This document shows, one piece after another, positions 1 through 7,400 of a stretch of DNA of 10,348 bases. Position 1 is the first letter of the stretch, and every line of letters starts with the position of its first letter. Source of the DNA: Desulfovibrionaceae bacterium. Its GTDB lineage: Bacteria > Desulfobacterota > Desulfovibrionia > Desulfovibrionales > Desulfovibrionaceae. The translations under genes were made by a program, and so were the position numbers. Below the pieces are notes generated by a model, which saw only the letters and a list, made by a program, of their open reading frames with translations, was not told where the DNA came from and did not search any database. The stretch lies in assembly GCA_017613475.1 (NCBI GenBank), contig JAGADT010000135.1, positions 1 to 10,348 of the forward strand, written 5' to 3'.

Positions 1-1
1 C

Positions 2-442
2 CAGGAACCCGTCACCATTCCCCGCGGGCAGGCCATGTTCCAGATAGACGGCGCCGCTGCCGGCTCCAGGGATTTCGGCTTTGCCGGGACCAAGGGGGAA
101 ATCGCCTTTGGGGCGGACCCCTCGCTCCTGGTGAAAATGCAGCCCAAGAGCGCCCAGAGCGGAAAGAAGGGCCTCATTGACAGGCGTTCCACCTATGAAT
201 GGAACTGGACAATCACAGTGCGCAACGCCCACAATTTCCCCGTGAAGGTGCGGGTTGAAGATCCGGAACCGCAGCCGGCGAACAAGGACATCCAGGTTAC
301 CGTCACGTCCAACCCTCCGGCTGAGATCAAAAAGCATGCGCTCACCTGGGAGATGGAGGTGCCTGCCGGCGGACAAAAGGACATTGAACACAGCGTCAGC
401 TTCTCCGCCCCCGCGGAGCTCCATGCCATACCGGGGAGGTAG
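2..442 (+). CDS. DUF4139 domain protein, C-terminal part (5' truncated by window edge)
   Basis: The reading frame is open from base 2 with no start in the window, so this is the last 146 residues of a longer protein; the ATG at 35 is internal. The visible part is a beta-rich domain in which a block beginning LIDRRSTYEWNWTITVRNAH is followed by a V-x-V-x-D-P-E-P segment, then L-T-W-E-M-E-V-P-A-G-G and a final beta strand. This order matches the C-terminal end of DUF4139 proteins (the mucoidy inhibitor MuiA-like group), which are usually about 500-600 residues and exported, with a coiled-coil N-terminal half that is not visible here. Their biochemical role is not established. A strong terminator 80 bases downstream ends the transcript, so the gene is probably independent of hicA. 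Confidence 0.75.
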   Translation, partial: QEPVTIPRGQAMFQIDGAAAGSRDFGFAGTKGEIAFGADPSLLVKMQPKSAQSGKKGLIDRRSTYEWNWTITVRNAHNFPVKVRVEDPEPQPANKDIQVTVTSNPPAEIKKHALTWEMEVPAGGQKDIEHSVSFSAPAELHAIPGR

Positions 443-521
443 GGCGGCAATAACCCTATTCCGCATGGTATCCAAGCCTGCACAAAATCCCTGGTGCAAA
501 GCCTTTCAAAGCCTGCCCACC

Positions 522-560
522 AGCCCCCGCCCCTCACATGAGACAGCGGGGGCTTTTTTT
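522..560 (+). terminator. Intrinsic terminator after the DUF4139 gene
   Basis: AGCCCCCGC (522-530) pairs perfectly with GCGGGGGCT (546-554) around a 15-base loop, and the 3' arm runs into seven T residues (554-560). It isolates the DUF4139 gene from the hicA promoter region just downstream. Confidence 0.85.
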
Positions 561-571
561 ATCCCCGTATC

Positions 572-622
572 ATGCACAATTTTTTATGCATTCTCCTTGA
601 CGTTATGCAAATTTTTGTGCAT
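572..622. promoter_or_regulatory. Pair of inverted repeats, candidate HicB operators at the hicA promoter
   Basis: Two interrupted palindromes share the same half-sites: ATGCA-N10-TGCAT at 572-591 and ATGCA-N8-TGCAT at 605-622. Their centres lie 32 bases apart, about three helical turns, so bound proteins would face the same side of the DNA. The outer arms also match each other: ATGCACAA at 572-579 is the reverse complement of TTGTGCAT at 615-622. The pair brackets a -35-like TTGACG. HicB antitoxins with a ribbon-helix-helix domain typically bind palindromes at their own promoter, so autoregulation by one or both HicB proteins is the natural inference. Confidence 0.5.
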
Positions 623-625
623 GCT
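597..625 (+). promoter_or_regulatory. Candidate hicA promoter
   Basis: TTGACG at 597-602 is a good -35 element. A 17-base spacer leads to CATGCT at 620-625, a weak match to the -10 consensus, so the -10 assignment is uncertain. Transcription would start about 10-15 bases before the hicA ribosome binding site. The surrounding 560-630 stretch is much richer in A/T than the rest of the window. Confidence 0.4.
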
Positions 626-644
626 TATTGCCGCTGGAGGGACG

Positions 645-830
645 ATGAAACGCAAAGACATCATCCGACAACAGGCAGAGGCGGGGTTTTCCTTTGAGGA
701 AGGCGGAAACCACACAAACGTCCTGAAGGATGGCAAGGTTGTTTCCCAGGTTCCCAGGCACAGGGAAATTCCCCAAAGAACCGTCTGGAACATTGAAGAC
801 CAGACGGGAATCAAGCTGAAAGGCAAATAG
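645..830 (+). CDS. hicA: HicA-family mRNA interferase toxin
   Basis: This encodes a 61-residue protein, the usual HicA size. HicA toxins fold as a small double-stranded-RNA-binding-like domain and cleave mRNA in a translation-independent way, using one conserved histidine. Here the motif G-G-N-H-T carries the expected catalytic His at residue 23, and V-P-R-H-R-E-I (36-42) followed by T-V-W-N-I-E-D-Q-T-G-I matches the conserved second half of the family. The ATG at 645 follows GGAGGGACG closely and gives the correct N-terminus; the same frame extends further upstream, but that longer version has no family support. hicA comes first, as in many hicAB operons, but the first hicB lies 149 bases away instead of adjoining or overlapping. 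Local base composition is more A/T-rich than its neighbours, consistent with horizontal acquisition. Confidence 0.88.
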   Translation: MKRKDIIRQQAEAGFSFEEGGNHTNVLKDGKVVSQVPRHREIPQRTVWNIEDQTGIKLKGK

Positions 831-879
831 GGCGGCATCACCGCTTTTATTCTCCATGAAAAGCCTCCGCGAGAGATAG

Positions 880-900
880 AAAAGGGAGTGTCCCCCTTTT
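880..900 (+). terminator. Stem-loop between hicA and hicB, possible attenuator
   Basis: AAAAGGG (880-886) pairs with CCCTTTT (894-900) around a 7-base loop. The T residues sit inside the 3' arm, and only three G-C pairs are present, so it would be a weak or partial terminator. It lies in the unusually long gap between toxin and antitoxin genes and could alter their relative expression; this is inference. Confidence 0.3.
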
Positions 901-979
901 AACTTCATTCTGGCGCGGATGAGCAAAGGCCGCTGCTGAGCCGGGTGAATGAAAGGGGCTGTGCCCCAGGGAGGAAGCC

Positions 980-1387
980 ATGAAGCATTATTTCGCGGTA
1001 TTTACGCCGGAGCCTGATGGCATGTTTTCCATCTGGTTCCCTGACATTCCGGAAATAGCCACCTGCGGAACAGACATCGACAACGCCATGGATATGGCGG
1101 CGGACGCGCTCAAGACCATGGCGCAGGCTTATGTGCGGGAGGGGAGGTCCTTCCCCGAGCCTTCCAGCCTTGCCGATGTGAAAAAAGCCAACGATGCCTT
1201 TTGCGCAAGGCACGGCGTTTCAGGCGAGACGTCTTTTTATCCGCTGATTCCTGCGCCGAATACCGACAGGACAACGGTCCACCTTTCGCTTTCCATGCCG
1301 AAGTTCGCCGTGGAAGCTCTTGACCGCAAGGCAAAGCTCGCAGGGATGACGCGATCCGGCTATGTGCAGGCCATGGCCATGAGCTAA
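980..1387 (+). CDS. hicB: HicB-family antitoxin, first of two tandem copies
   Basis: This 135-residue protein has the two-part HicB layout. The N-terminal half starts with the strand Y-F-A-V-F-T-P-E, followed by W-F-P-D-I-P and a helix (D-N-A-M-D-M-A-A-D-A-L), the degenerate RNase H-like domain that binds and blocks HicA. The C-terminal part (about 106-135) reads V-H-L-S-L-S-M-P-K-F, then D-R-K-A-K-L-A-G-M-T-R-S-G-Y, a ribbon-helix-helix DNA-binding domain. The ATG at 980 follows a strong GGGAGGAA site. A small hairpin, GGGGC/GCCCC (955-967), lies just upstream of that site and could reduce initiation. The gene probably shares the hicA transcript, although the 149-base gap leaves room for a separate promoter I cannot identify. 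Expected roles are neutralising HicA and repressing the operon. Confidence 0.85.
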   Translation: MKHYFAVFTPEPDGMFSIWFPDIPEIATCGTDIDNAMDMAADALKTMAQAYVREGRSFPEPSSLADVKKANDAFCARHGVSGETSFYPLIPAPNTDRTTVHLSLSMPKFAVEALDRKAKLAGMTRSGYVQAMAMS

Positions 1388-1451
1388 GTAAGGTCAGGCA
1401 GGCAACGGCTGATTTCTTCAAGGCATCGCCTCCTCCCCCTTGAGGTGCATC

Positions 1452-1868
1452 ATGCAAAGCTACTACTATCTGGCCTTTGTGCCGTGTGAAGAAGGCGTGT
1501 ACGCGATTTTCTCCCCGGATTTCCGGGAAATAAGCTCCCAGGGTGAAACGCTTGCGGAATGCATGGCCATGGGAGAAGACGCGCTTGCCATAGCAGCGGA
1601 AGAATATGCCAGGCTGCGCCGCCCAATGCCGGAGCCCTGCGCCCTTGATGAAGCCCGCCGCCGCATGGAGGCTTTTTTTACGGAAATGGATATCAGGCCC
1701 GCAGGCGCAGTCCAATACCAGCTGGGGGGCGCGCCTGATACGGATATGACGCCGGTAAAAATTTCCGCGACCTTTACCCGCTACGCCCTGGACGTTATCG
1801 ACCGCAAGGCCAAGGCCCGCGGCATGACGCGCTCCGGCTTCCTGGCTGAGCTCGCGCTGAACGCCTGA
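1452..1868 (+). CDS. hicB: HicB-family antitoxin, second tandem copy
   Basis: This 138-residue protein is a diverged paralogue of the preceding HicB. It has the same order: N-terminal strand S-Y-Y-Y-L-A-F-V-P, then F-S-P-D-F and a helix, with a C-terminal ribbon-helix-helix (P-V-K-I-S-A-T-F, then I-D-R-K-A-K-A-R-G-M-T-R-S-G-F). The most conserved block is D-R-K-A-K-x-x-G-M-T-R-S-G, whereas the toxin-binding half differs clearly, so this is an old or independently acquired duplication. I chose the ATG at 1452 because GAGGTG (1442-1447) lies before it; an in-frame TTG at 1440 would add four residues that overlap this site. CCTCCTCC-rich sequence at 1429-1438 could pair with the binding site and lower translation. 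No second hicA is visible, so it may regulate, protect against a related toxin elsewhere, or be redundant. Confidence 0.82.
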   Translation: MQSYYYLAFVPCEEGVYAIFSPDFREISSQGETLAECMAMGEDALAIAAEEYARLRRPMPEPCALDEARRRMEAFFTEMDIRPAGAVQYQLGGAPDTDMTPVKISATFTRYALDVIDRKAKARGMTRSGFLAELALNA

Positions 1869-1890
1869 GCCACATATCCCCAGCCAATTA

Positions 1891-1926
1891 AAGAGGAGGA
1901 AAGGCTGCTGCCCTTCCTCCTCTTTT
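1891..1926. terminator. Bidirectional intrinsic terminator between convergent units
   Basis: AAGAGGAGGAA (1891-1901) pairs with TTCCTCCTCTT (1914-1924), extended by GG/CC after one bulged A, and is followed by T residues on the plus strand (1923-1926). On the minus strand the stem is followed by TTTAATT. It would end hicB transcription from the left and the exported-protein unit from the right. Confidence 0.75.
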
Positions 1927-1950
1927 CATACGCAAAGCGCGTTGTACGGC

Positions 1951-2232
1951 TTACCTGGAGAGTTCGCAGAGGCGGCTCTGCCCGTTGACGCGGATTTCAG
2001 CGCGGGCGTGCGACGCATCTTCATACATCACGGCAGCCACCGTGCCTTCCGCCTGCGTGCTGCGCGCCACATCCCTGAAAAAGACATCCGCCCCTTCCTG
2101 CAGCCTGCCTTCATAGCGCACAACAATCTCCACCCTCATGCCTGTGGAATCCCAGCCGCTCCAATATTCCGTGGCCAGGGCTGGAAAAGCCATCGCCAGA
2201 AGGAGCAGCAGCGAAAACAGGATAGAACGCAT
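1951..2232 (-). CDS. Small exported protein of unknown function
   Basis: This encodes 93 residues. A strongly hydrophobic signal peptide (MRSILFSLLLLLAMAFPALA) ends in A-L-A, so cleavage after residue 20 leaves a mature protein of about 73 residues beginning T-E-Y-W-S-G-W. The mature part alternates hydrophobic and polar residues as expected for a small beta fold (V-E-I-V-V-R-Y, then E-G-T-V-A-A-V-M-Y, then A-E-I-R-V-N-G), with one Cys at position 89. GGGGAGG stands directly before the ATG. The start lies ten bases after the stop of the upstream repeat protein, so the two are almost certainly co-transcribed. I do not recognise the family. The sequence lacks the L-x-G-x-W repeat of its neighbour. 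Confidence 0.75.
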   Translation of the reverse strand: MRSILFSLLLLLAMAFPALATEYWSGWDSTGMRVEIVVRYEGRLQEGADVFFRDVARSTQAEGTVAAVMYEDASHARAEIRVNGQSRLCELSR

Positions 2233-2242
2233 GGCCTCCCCC

Positions 2243-3631
2243 TTATCTCTGCTGCCGCTGGAGCTGGAGGACTGAGCCGTTCTGCATCAGCAGAAGCACA
2301 TTGCCGTTGATCTGCCAGGTACTGACGCCCTTCTGCCCTGCAGCCTGTCCTGCCGTGATGGAGAACTCCATCCTGTTGCCATTCAGGATGAAGACGCCGG
2401 CTTCCGTCTGCTGGCCGTTGGCAAGCACACGGTACTGGGAGCCTGAGAACACAAAGGTGACCACGGCGCCATTGGGCAGCTGCGTGCTCCACGCGCCTTC
2501 CAGCGGCGAGGCGCCGCCAGGCTGAGGCATAGGCTGGGGCATGGGCTGCGGCATAGGCTGGGTCCCTGTCTGCTGGACCTGCCCGCCCGGCACGCCGTTC
2601 ATCTGCTGGCGGATCAGCACCGTGCCGTCGCCAAGGCGGAGCCTGTTGCCTTCAATGGCAAAGGTCACATCCAGGGGCCTGGCATTGGTGAACTGGACGT
2701 GCAGCCTGTTGCCCTGCACCGTATAGGGGCCGTAGAACTGCTGCCCGTTGATGTTGAGCCCGCACATGCCGTTCATGAACATCATGATGAGCATGGTCTG
2801 GCCGTTATTGGCGGCCCAGGCGCCTTCCAGGCTCTGGCTTGAAGAAACCTGCGGCTGGGGAACAGGAGACGGAACAGGCGAGGGCACAGGAGAAGGCACG
2901 GGCTGCGGCGGCATGACCTGCGTCTGGGCCCCACCCTGCCGCCTCAGGCGCGAGCCATCGGAAAGCAAAAGCATATCGCCTTCGATGCGGAAGGAGAAGG
3001 TGAGAGACTGCCCGTTGGGAAAATAGATGATCAGCTGGCTGCCCTGCACCGCATAGGTGCCGTTTACCTGCTGCCCGTTGGCAACGATGACGCAGATGCC
3101 CCCGGGCTGGAAAAGCATATCCACGCTCTGCCCCGAGGCATCACTGGCGAACCACCTGCCAAGAAGCGCCTGGGCAGAGGGCACGGAAGCCTGCTGGGGC
3201 TGCGTCGTGGGCTGATTGCCATTGTCGCCAAAGAAGGGCGGAAAGCCATCCGCAGCCCTGGTGCTGCCCATATCGGGAAGGCCCTTGCTCCCCTGGACAC
3301 CTGCAGGCGCCATAGGCAGGGCAGACGGCTTGCTCTCCAGCCCGGGAAGCTTGCTGCCAAGGCTCCCCGTTCCCGCGGGGGCGATGGCTGAGCCGCCGCC
3401 AGCGGCACTGCGCATGGACTCAGAAACACCCATCAGGGCCGTGCCCACAAGCGGCATATCCTTCCCCGCCTTAGGCTGCGCCGGCTTTTCCGCCGCGGCC
3501 GCGGGGACCCCGGCTTTGTGGGGAGATGCCGCGCTACTTTTGGCACCCGCGGCTGAAGAGATGCCCGCAATGCTGAAGACAAGGCTGAAAGCCAGGATCA
3601 GCGGCATGATGCCCCTGCAAAAAAGCTGCAT
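2243..3631 (-). CDS. Exported three-repeat protein with Pro-rich linkers
   Basis: This encodes 462 residues. The start at 3631 is set by AATAGGAGGAAAACC before the ATG and yields a signal peptide (about 1-28, M-Q-L-F-C-R-G...S-S-A-A); a longer frame from 3769 has no signal peptide and lacks that site. Residues 30-150 are Ala/Pro/Gly-rich and probably disordered. Three beta-rich repeats follow at about 155-232, 267-342 and 377-460. Each begins near L-x-G-x-W, has an N-G-Q-Q turn and ends in an Arg-Gln step. Linkers are V-P-S-P repeats (243-261) and Q-P-M-P repeats (358-371). Repeats 1 and 2 have one Cys each (C180, C290), placed C-x4-N-G-Q-Q. The same repeat occurs in two proteins of the divergent unit. 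The small lipocalin-like beta appearance is an impression only; I know no function. It heads a two-gene minus-strand unit. Confidence 0.82.
   Translation of the reverse strand: MQLFCRGIMPLILAFSLVFSIAGISSAAGAKSSAASPHKAGVPAAAAEKPAQPKAGKDMPLVGTALMGVSESMRSAAGGGSAIAPAGTGSLGSKLPGLESKPSALPMAPAGVQGSKGLPDMGSTRAADGFPPFFGDNGNQPTTQPQQASVPSAQALLGRWFASDASGQSVDMLFQPGGICVIVANGQQVNGTYAVQGSQLIIYFPNGQSLTFSFRIEGDMLLLSDGSRLRRQGGAQTQVMPPQPVPSPVPSPVPSPVPQPQVSSSQSLEGAWAANNGQTMLIMMFMNGMCGLNINGQQFYGPYTVQGNRLHVQFTNARPLDVTFAIEGNRLRLGDGTVLIRQQMNGVPGGQVQQTGTQPMPQPMPQPMPQPGGASPLEGAWSTQLPNGAVVTFVFSGSQYRVLANGQQTEAGVFILNGNRMEFSITAGQAAGQKGVSTWQINGNVLLLMQNGSVLQLQRQQR
2519..2560 (-). repeat. QPMP-type linker repeat within the three-repeat protein
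   Basis: A short in-frame tandem repeat encodes Q-P-M-P three times and then Q-P between the second and third beta repeats (residues about 358-371). It differs in composition from the other linker of the same protein, which suggests that the linkers expanded independently. Confidence 0.7.
2849..2905 (-). repeat. PVPS-type linker repeat within the three-repeat protein
   Basis: An in-frame tandem run encodes P-V-P-S copies ending in P-V-P-Q-P-Q (residues about 243-261) between the first and second beta repeats. Such runs usually form stiff extended linkers, and their copy number can vary between strains. Confidence 0.75.
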
Positions 3632-3819
3632 GGTTTTCCTCCTATTCTGCCCGGGACTGCTGCCCGGGGGGTGAAAAAAGCGTTCCGCCGCCCGCCCTTC
3701 CGGGAAATGGCGGGCAGGCAGCCTGCCTTCTGTCAATGTAAAAATTTCCACTGCAGATTGACCTTGCATGGACTCTGTTGCTAAATAGCCTAAAGTTCAG
3801 GCAAGTTCAAGGAGAGCCT
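3632..3819. promoter_or_regulatory. Divergent promoter region between the two exported-protein units
   Basis: This 188-base gap holds the outward-facing control signals of both units. For the plus unit, TTGACC (3758-3763) with a 17-base spacer to CTAAAT (3781-3786) is a plausible promoter about 30 bases before the first start codon. For the minus unit, a perfect TTGACA lies at 3731-3736 (reverse strand), but the -10 region opposite it is G/C-rich and unconvincing. The centre (3737-3750) is A/T-rich. A GGCAGGC-A-GCCTGCC palindrome at 3713-3727 overlaps the minus promoter spacer. A CCCGGG/CCCGGG hairpin (3650-3655 with 3663-3668) lies in the minus-unit leader, just before the ribosome binding site. 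Confidence 0.45.
3713..3727. promoter_or_regulatory. Perfect 15-base palindrome, possible operator
   Basis: GGCAGGC and GCCTGCC are exact inverted copies around a single central A. It lies directly downstream of the minus-strand TTGACA and therefore within the region RNA polymerase would cover. This position suits a repressor site; as RNA it could also form a 6-bp hairpin. Confidence 0.4.
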
Positions 3820-4419
3820 ATGAAAGCGTTTCCTGCGTTCATCCTTGCCATTCTGGCGCTGTCAGCCCTTAGCGCTTACGCCCGCCCCCTGCAGGACTAT
3901 CCGGAAGCCAGGGGCAAAGTGTGGAAAAGCCTTTCCTATTCCGACAGGCTTGGACGCCACACCGTCATCCTGTCCCGCAAAAGCTATGCCAGCCAGCCCA
4001 GCAAAAACGACAGGGATTTCATCTGCAGCAATGAGGAGCTTTACGGCTGCGATTATATAAAGTCCAAAACAAAGCCCCGCCTGCTGTGGCGCATGCGCGA
4101 TCACGTGCACGACTGCCCGACCAGCGCCAGGGCCGAATTCTCTCCGGACAGCCCCGTGATTACCGACCTCAACGGCAACGGCATTTCAGAAGTCTGGATC
4201 ACCTATTACATTGGCTGCCACGGCGACGTAAGCCCGGACGGCATGAAAATCCTCATGTACGAAGGCGGCAAAAAATACGCCCTGCGGGGCGAAACCTTTG
4301 TGCATGTGGACGGCATGGACCTGGGAGGCAACTATAAGGCCGACCCTGCCTTTGCCGGCGCTCCCGCGCCATTCCTCCGCTTCGCCGACAAGCTGTGGCA
4401 AAAAAATATGCGGCGCTAA
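3820..4419 (+). CDS. Exported protein with an acidic DxNxNG loop
   Basis: This encodes 199 residues. The ATG at 3820 follows AAGGAGA and starts a signal peptide ending S-A-Y-A (residues 18-21); a TTG frame start at 3778 would place 14 extra residues before it and is unlikely. The mature protein has Cys at 69, 77, 99 and 133, allowing two disulfides. Residues 114-126 read I-T-D-L-N-G-N-G-I-S-E-V-W, a D-x-N-x-N-G-x-x-E loop like the calcium-binding turns of FG-GAP or EF-hand-like repeats. It is followed by Y-I-G-C-H-G-D-V-S-P-D and L-M-Y-E-G-G-K-K-Y-A-L-R-G. This second part resembles proteins automatically named M949_RS01915-family surface polysaccharide biosynthesis proteins; I recall that only from memory and would not rely on the name. 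It is the first gene of the plus-strand unit, 18 bases before the peptidase gene. Confidence 0.72.
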   Translation: MKAFPAFILAILALSALSAYARPLQDYPEARGKVWKSLSYSDRLGRHTVILSRKSYASQPSKNDRDFICSNEELYGCDYIKSKTKPRLLWRMRDHVHDCPTSARAEFSPDSPVITDLNGNGISEVWITYYIGCHGDVSPDGMKILMYEGGKKYALRGETFVHVDGMDLGGNYKADPAFAGAPAPFLRFADKLWQKNMRR

Positions 4420-4437
4420 ACATCCAAGGAGGCGCTC

Positions 4438-7400
4438 ATGCATCTCTTCCTCCGCACTGTTGTCTTTCTTTTCTGCCTTGCCGCGGCGCTGCCGGGCTTC
4501 TGCGGCAAAGGGCTTGCCCAGCAGGCGCCCCAGCCCGCGGAATGGACCATCATGGTCTACATGGACGGCGACAACAACCTGGAGCACTTCGCCCTTATGG
4601 ACCTCCTGGAAATGGAGCAGTCCATCCCGGAAAATGTGCATGTCATCGTGCTGCTGGACAGGCACAAGGGGTACAGCAATGTCCTTGGCAACTGGACGGG
4701 GACACGGCTCTACCGCGTGCGCAGGGGCGCGCCTTTTGACATAAAGCAGGCGGCCAACGGCATGTCTGTTCCGCTGCCGGAGAACCTGGCCTCAGAACTG
4801 CTGGAAGACTGGGGCGAAGCCGACATGGCCGACCCCGCCACGCTCACCCGCTTTATCACGGCGGCCGCCGCCCGTTTCCCCGCCCGCCGCTATGCCCTGG
4901 TGCCCTGGAACCACGGCAGCGGCGCGTCCGTCAACGGCATGCTCAGCGATGAAGACGGCGGCAGGGGCGTGCGGGGCAAGGGCTCGATGAGCATCAGCCA
5001 GTTCATCACCGCCGCGGAAAAGGGCGCCGCAGCCCTGCCCGGAAAGCGCTTTGACCTGCTCAAATACGAGCTCTGCCTCATGGGCCAGCTGGATGTCATG
5101 GCGGAAAGCGCCCGCGTCGCGGACTACGCCCTGGCCTGCCCTCCTGAGGAGCCTGCCCAGGGCTCGGACTACCTGAATATCATGCCGCTCTTCCGCGCGG
5201 ATGTCTCCACGGAGGAGCTGGTCCGCCGCATGGTGGACATCAACGTCAAATATTATGCGGAGCTTGGGCGCCCGGCGGCCTTTTCCGCCTACAGGCTCGC
5301 CCACATGAAAGAGGTGACGGAGGCCATGAGGCAGCTTACGGACCAGCTTAAGGGGCTTACCGGCGCGCGCTTCAAGGAACTGACCCGCGCCACCTGCTTC
5401 GCGACGCATTACGAAAACCTCCTGGAAGACCTCACCCGCGGGCAAAATGCCATGTCTTCCGTGGAGCTCGCCGACTGGCTGGACCGCCTGGAAAGGGAAG
5501 TTCCCGGCGTTTCCGCGGACGCGCTCAAAAGGCTGCGTGAAGCCTCGCGCAGGCTTGTCTACCACGCCGCGACCACGCCCAACCTGCCGGAGTGCAGGGG
5601 CGTGACCCTGTACCTGCCGCTGCGCAGGGAATATGAGCATTCCGCGTACAGGAGCACGGCCTTCGCCAGGGAATCCGGCATGGCAGGCTACCTCTCCGCG
5701 CTCTACACGGCGCAGGACACGCTGGGGGACAACAAGCCCAAAATCAGCAACGTCGTCGTGGGCAGCCCGCGCCTTAAGCCGGGGCGCGACGGAAAATCAG
5801 GCGCGGATTTTGACATCCTGCCGATCAGCCACCTGACCCCCTTTTACCGCAACGTCATCCGCTTTGACGTCACAGGCACGGGCATTCTTTTGACAAAGCT
5901 CATGCAGTTCGACCAGCACGGCACGGAACGCCGCGTGTGTTTTGAACAGCTCGTGACCGACTCTTCTGACAACAAAGGCCGCTCAGATTCAGGCGGCAGC
6001 CTGTTCAGCGAGATATCCCCCGTGTACAACGACGGGACGACCACGCTGATGCGCGAGTTTTCCGTGCGCTACAAGGTGAGCAACGGCACAAGCCTGGGCG
6101 ACATCACCATCACAAACCTCAACCCTTCCCGCGATTTCGCCAAGAATGTTTCCATAGGCTACGGGCTGTACCGCGACAGCACAACCGGCGGACAGGATGT
6201 GCTGGTTCAGGTGCAGTTCAGCAACCGTATGCGCTTCCCACTCAAAATGACCGCCTATGAAACGGACAGCAATGGCCGGATCATCGGCATGAGGGGCATG
6301 CTGCCGCGGACGGACGGCGTTTTCCGCCCGGAAGTGACCGTGCTGGACGCCAACTTCAATAAGCGCCGGACATACGGCCCGCCCATGCCGCTCTCCAGCG
6401 GCGTATTCCTCCTGACCGTGGACATGATCGACGACGGCGCACAGGTCGGCGACATTATCGTTGCCGAAACCATGAACGGCGCAAAAGCCTATGCCGTCAG
6501 CCCTGTTGTGCCCGTGCGGCACAATCAGGAACAGGTGTCCCTGCGTGAAAACGCACGGCAGAACGGGCTTGGAAACCTGTTTGGCAAGTACGCCATGATA
6601 GAGCTCGCCAGCTTCAGGAAAGACCCTGTCCTTGCACTGCCTACGTTCCAGACCGTGGAATTTCACAACACGCAGCCCAATTTTAGCTTTACAGCCCGCC
6701 AGGGGGAAAAAACCAGCGGCTCCGGCCTCCTGAACTGGATGCCGTTAGGATTGCCGCAGATTTCCCTGCACAAGAAATCTACCCTGCCCGGCGTGCCCCT
6801 GGGCGATACCATCCAGACCTGGTACGCCTTCCTGAAAGGCCAGGGGCCGGAGCGCGTCTGGTACTGCATCGGCATGGGCGACGGAACACGCTGGGCCCTT
6901 GTGCCCCTGGAGCAGTATCAAGAACAGTTCCTTGAGGGCGTATGGATAAGCGATACCGAGCGCTGGGAATTTAAGGGGAATACCGTTCAGCTCACCCGCG
7001 ACGGGCATACCGGGCGCGGCACCTTCCATCTTAAGGAACATATCCTTTCCGCAACGAACATGCCGGCAGATGAATACGCCGTGTACCTGGACAGGGAACA
7101 CGGGCGCATGACGCTCATAACCAGGCGGGGCGTGGCTTCCATCCTCACCAGGGAAGGCATGGCCCAGCCTTCCGCCGGGACTGGGGGCAGCCAGGCGCCG
7201 CAGGCCGCCCCGCCCGCGGCCCAGGCCCTTGCCGGGCAGTGGCTGAGCGGCCCGGAAACGGGGTACGCCCGCCTCAGCATCACGCCCGTGCCAGGCACCC
7301 AGTTCTTCAACCTGCGCCTTGTAAGCCAGGGGCAGGGGGAAACCGTATGCACCTTTGCCGTTTCAGGGCAGCAGCTGCTGGCCACCTTCCGCGACAACTC

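Noticed and set aside
255..644. Longer plus-strand frame leading into hicA
   Set aside because: It crosses the end of the DUF4139 gene and a strong terminator, and its product up to residue 130 resembles no protein; HicA starts at 645.
440..837. TAGGGCGGCA repeated at 440-449 and 828-837, flanking the hicA segment, considered as insertion-site duplication
   Set aside because: Both copies begin at stop codons, but a 10-base match is expected many times by chance in 10 kb, and no integrase or further flanking identity is present.
3632..3769. Upstream extension of the 462-residue protein to a start at 3769
   Set aside because: The extension lacks a signal peptide, whereas AGGAGG and a good signal peptide begin at 3631; the upstream sequence has promoter and palindrome features.
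4792..5640. Minus-strand open frame of 282 codons opposite the peptidase gene
   Set aside because: Its product is rich in Gly, Arg and His, as expected from the antisense of GC-rich coding DNA; the plus strand has intact catalytic motifs.
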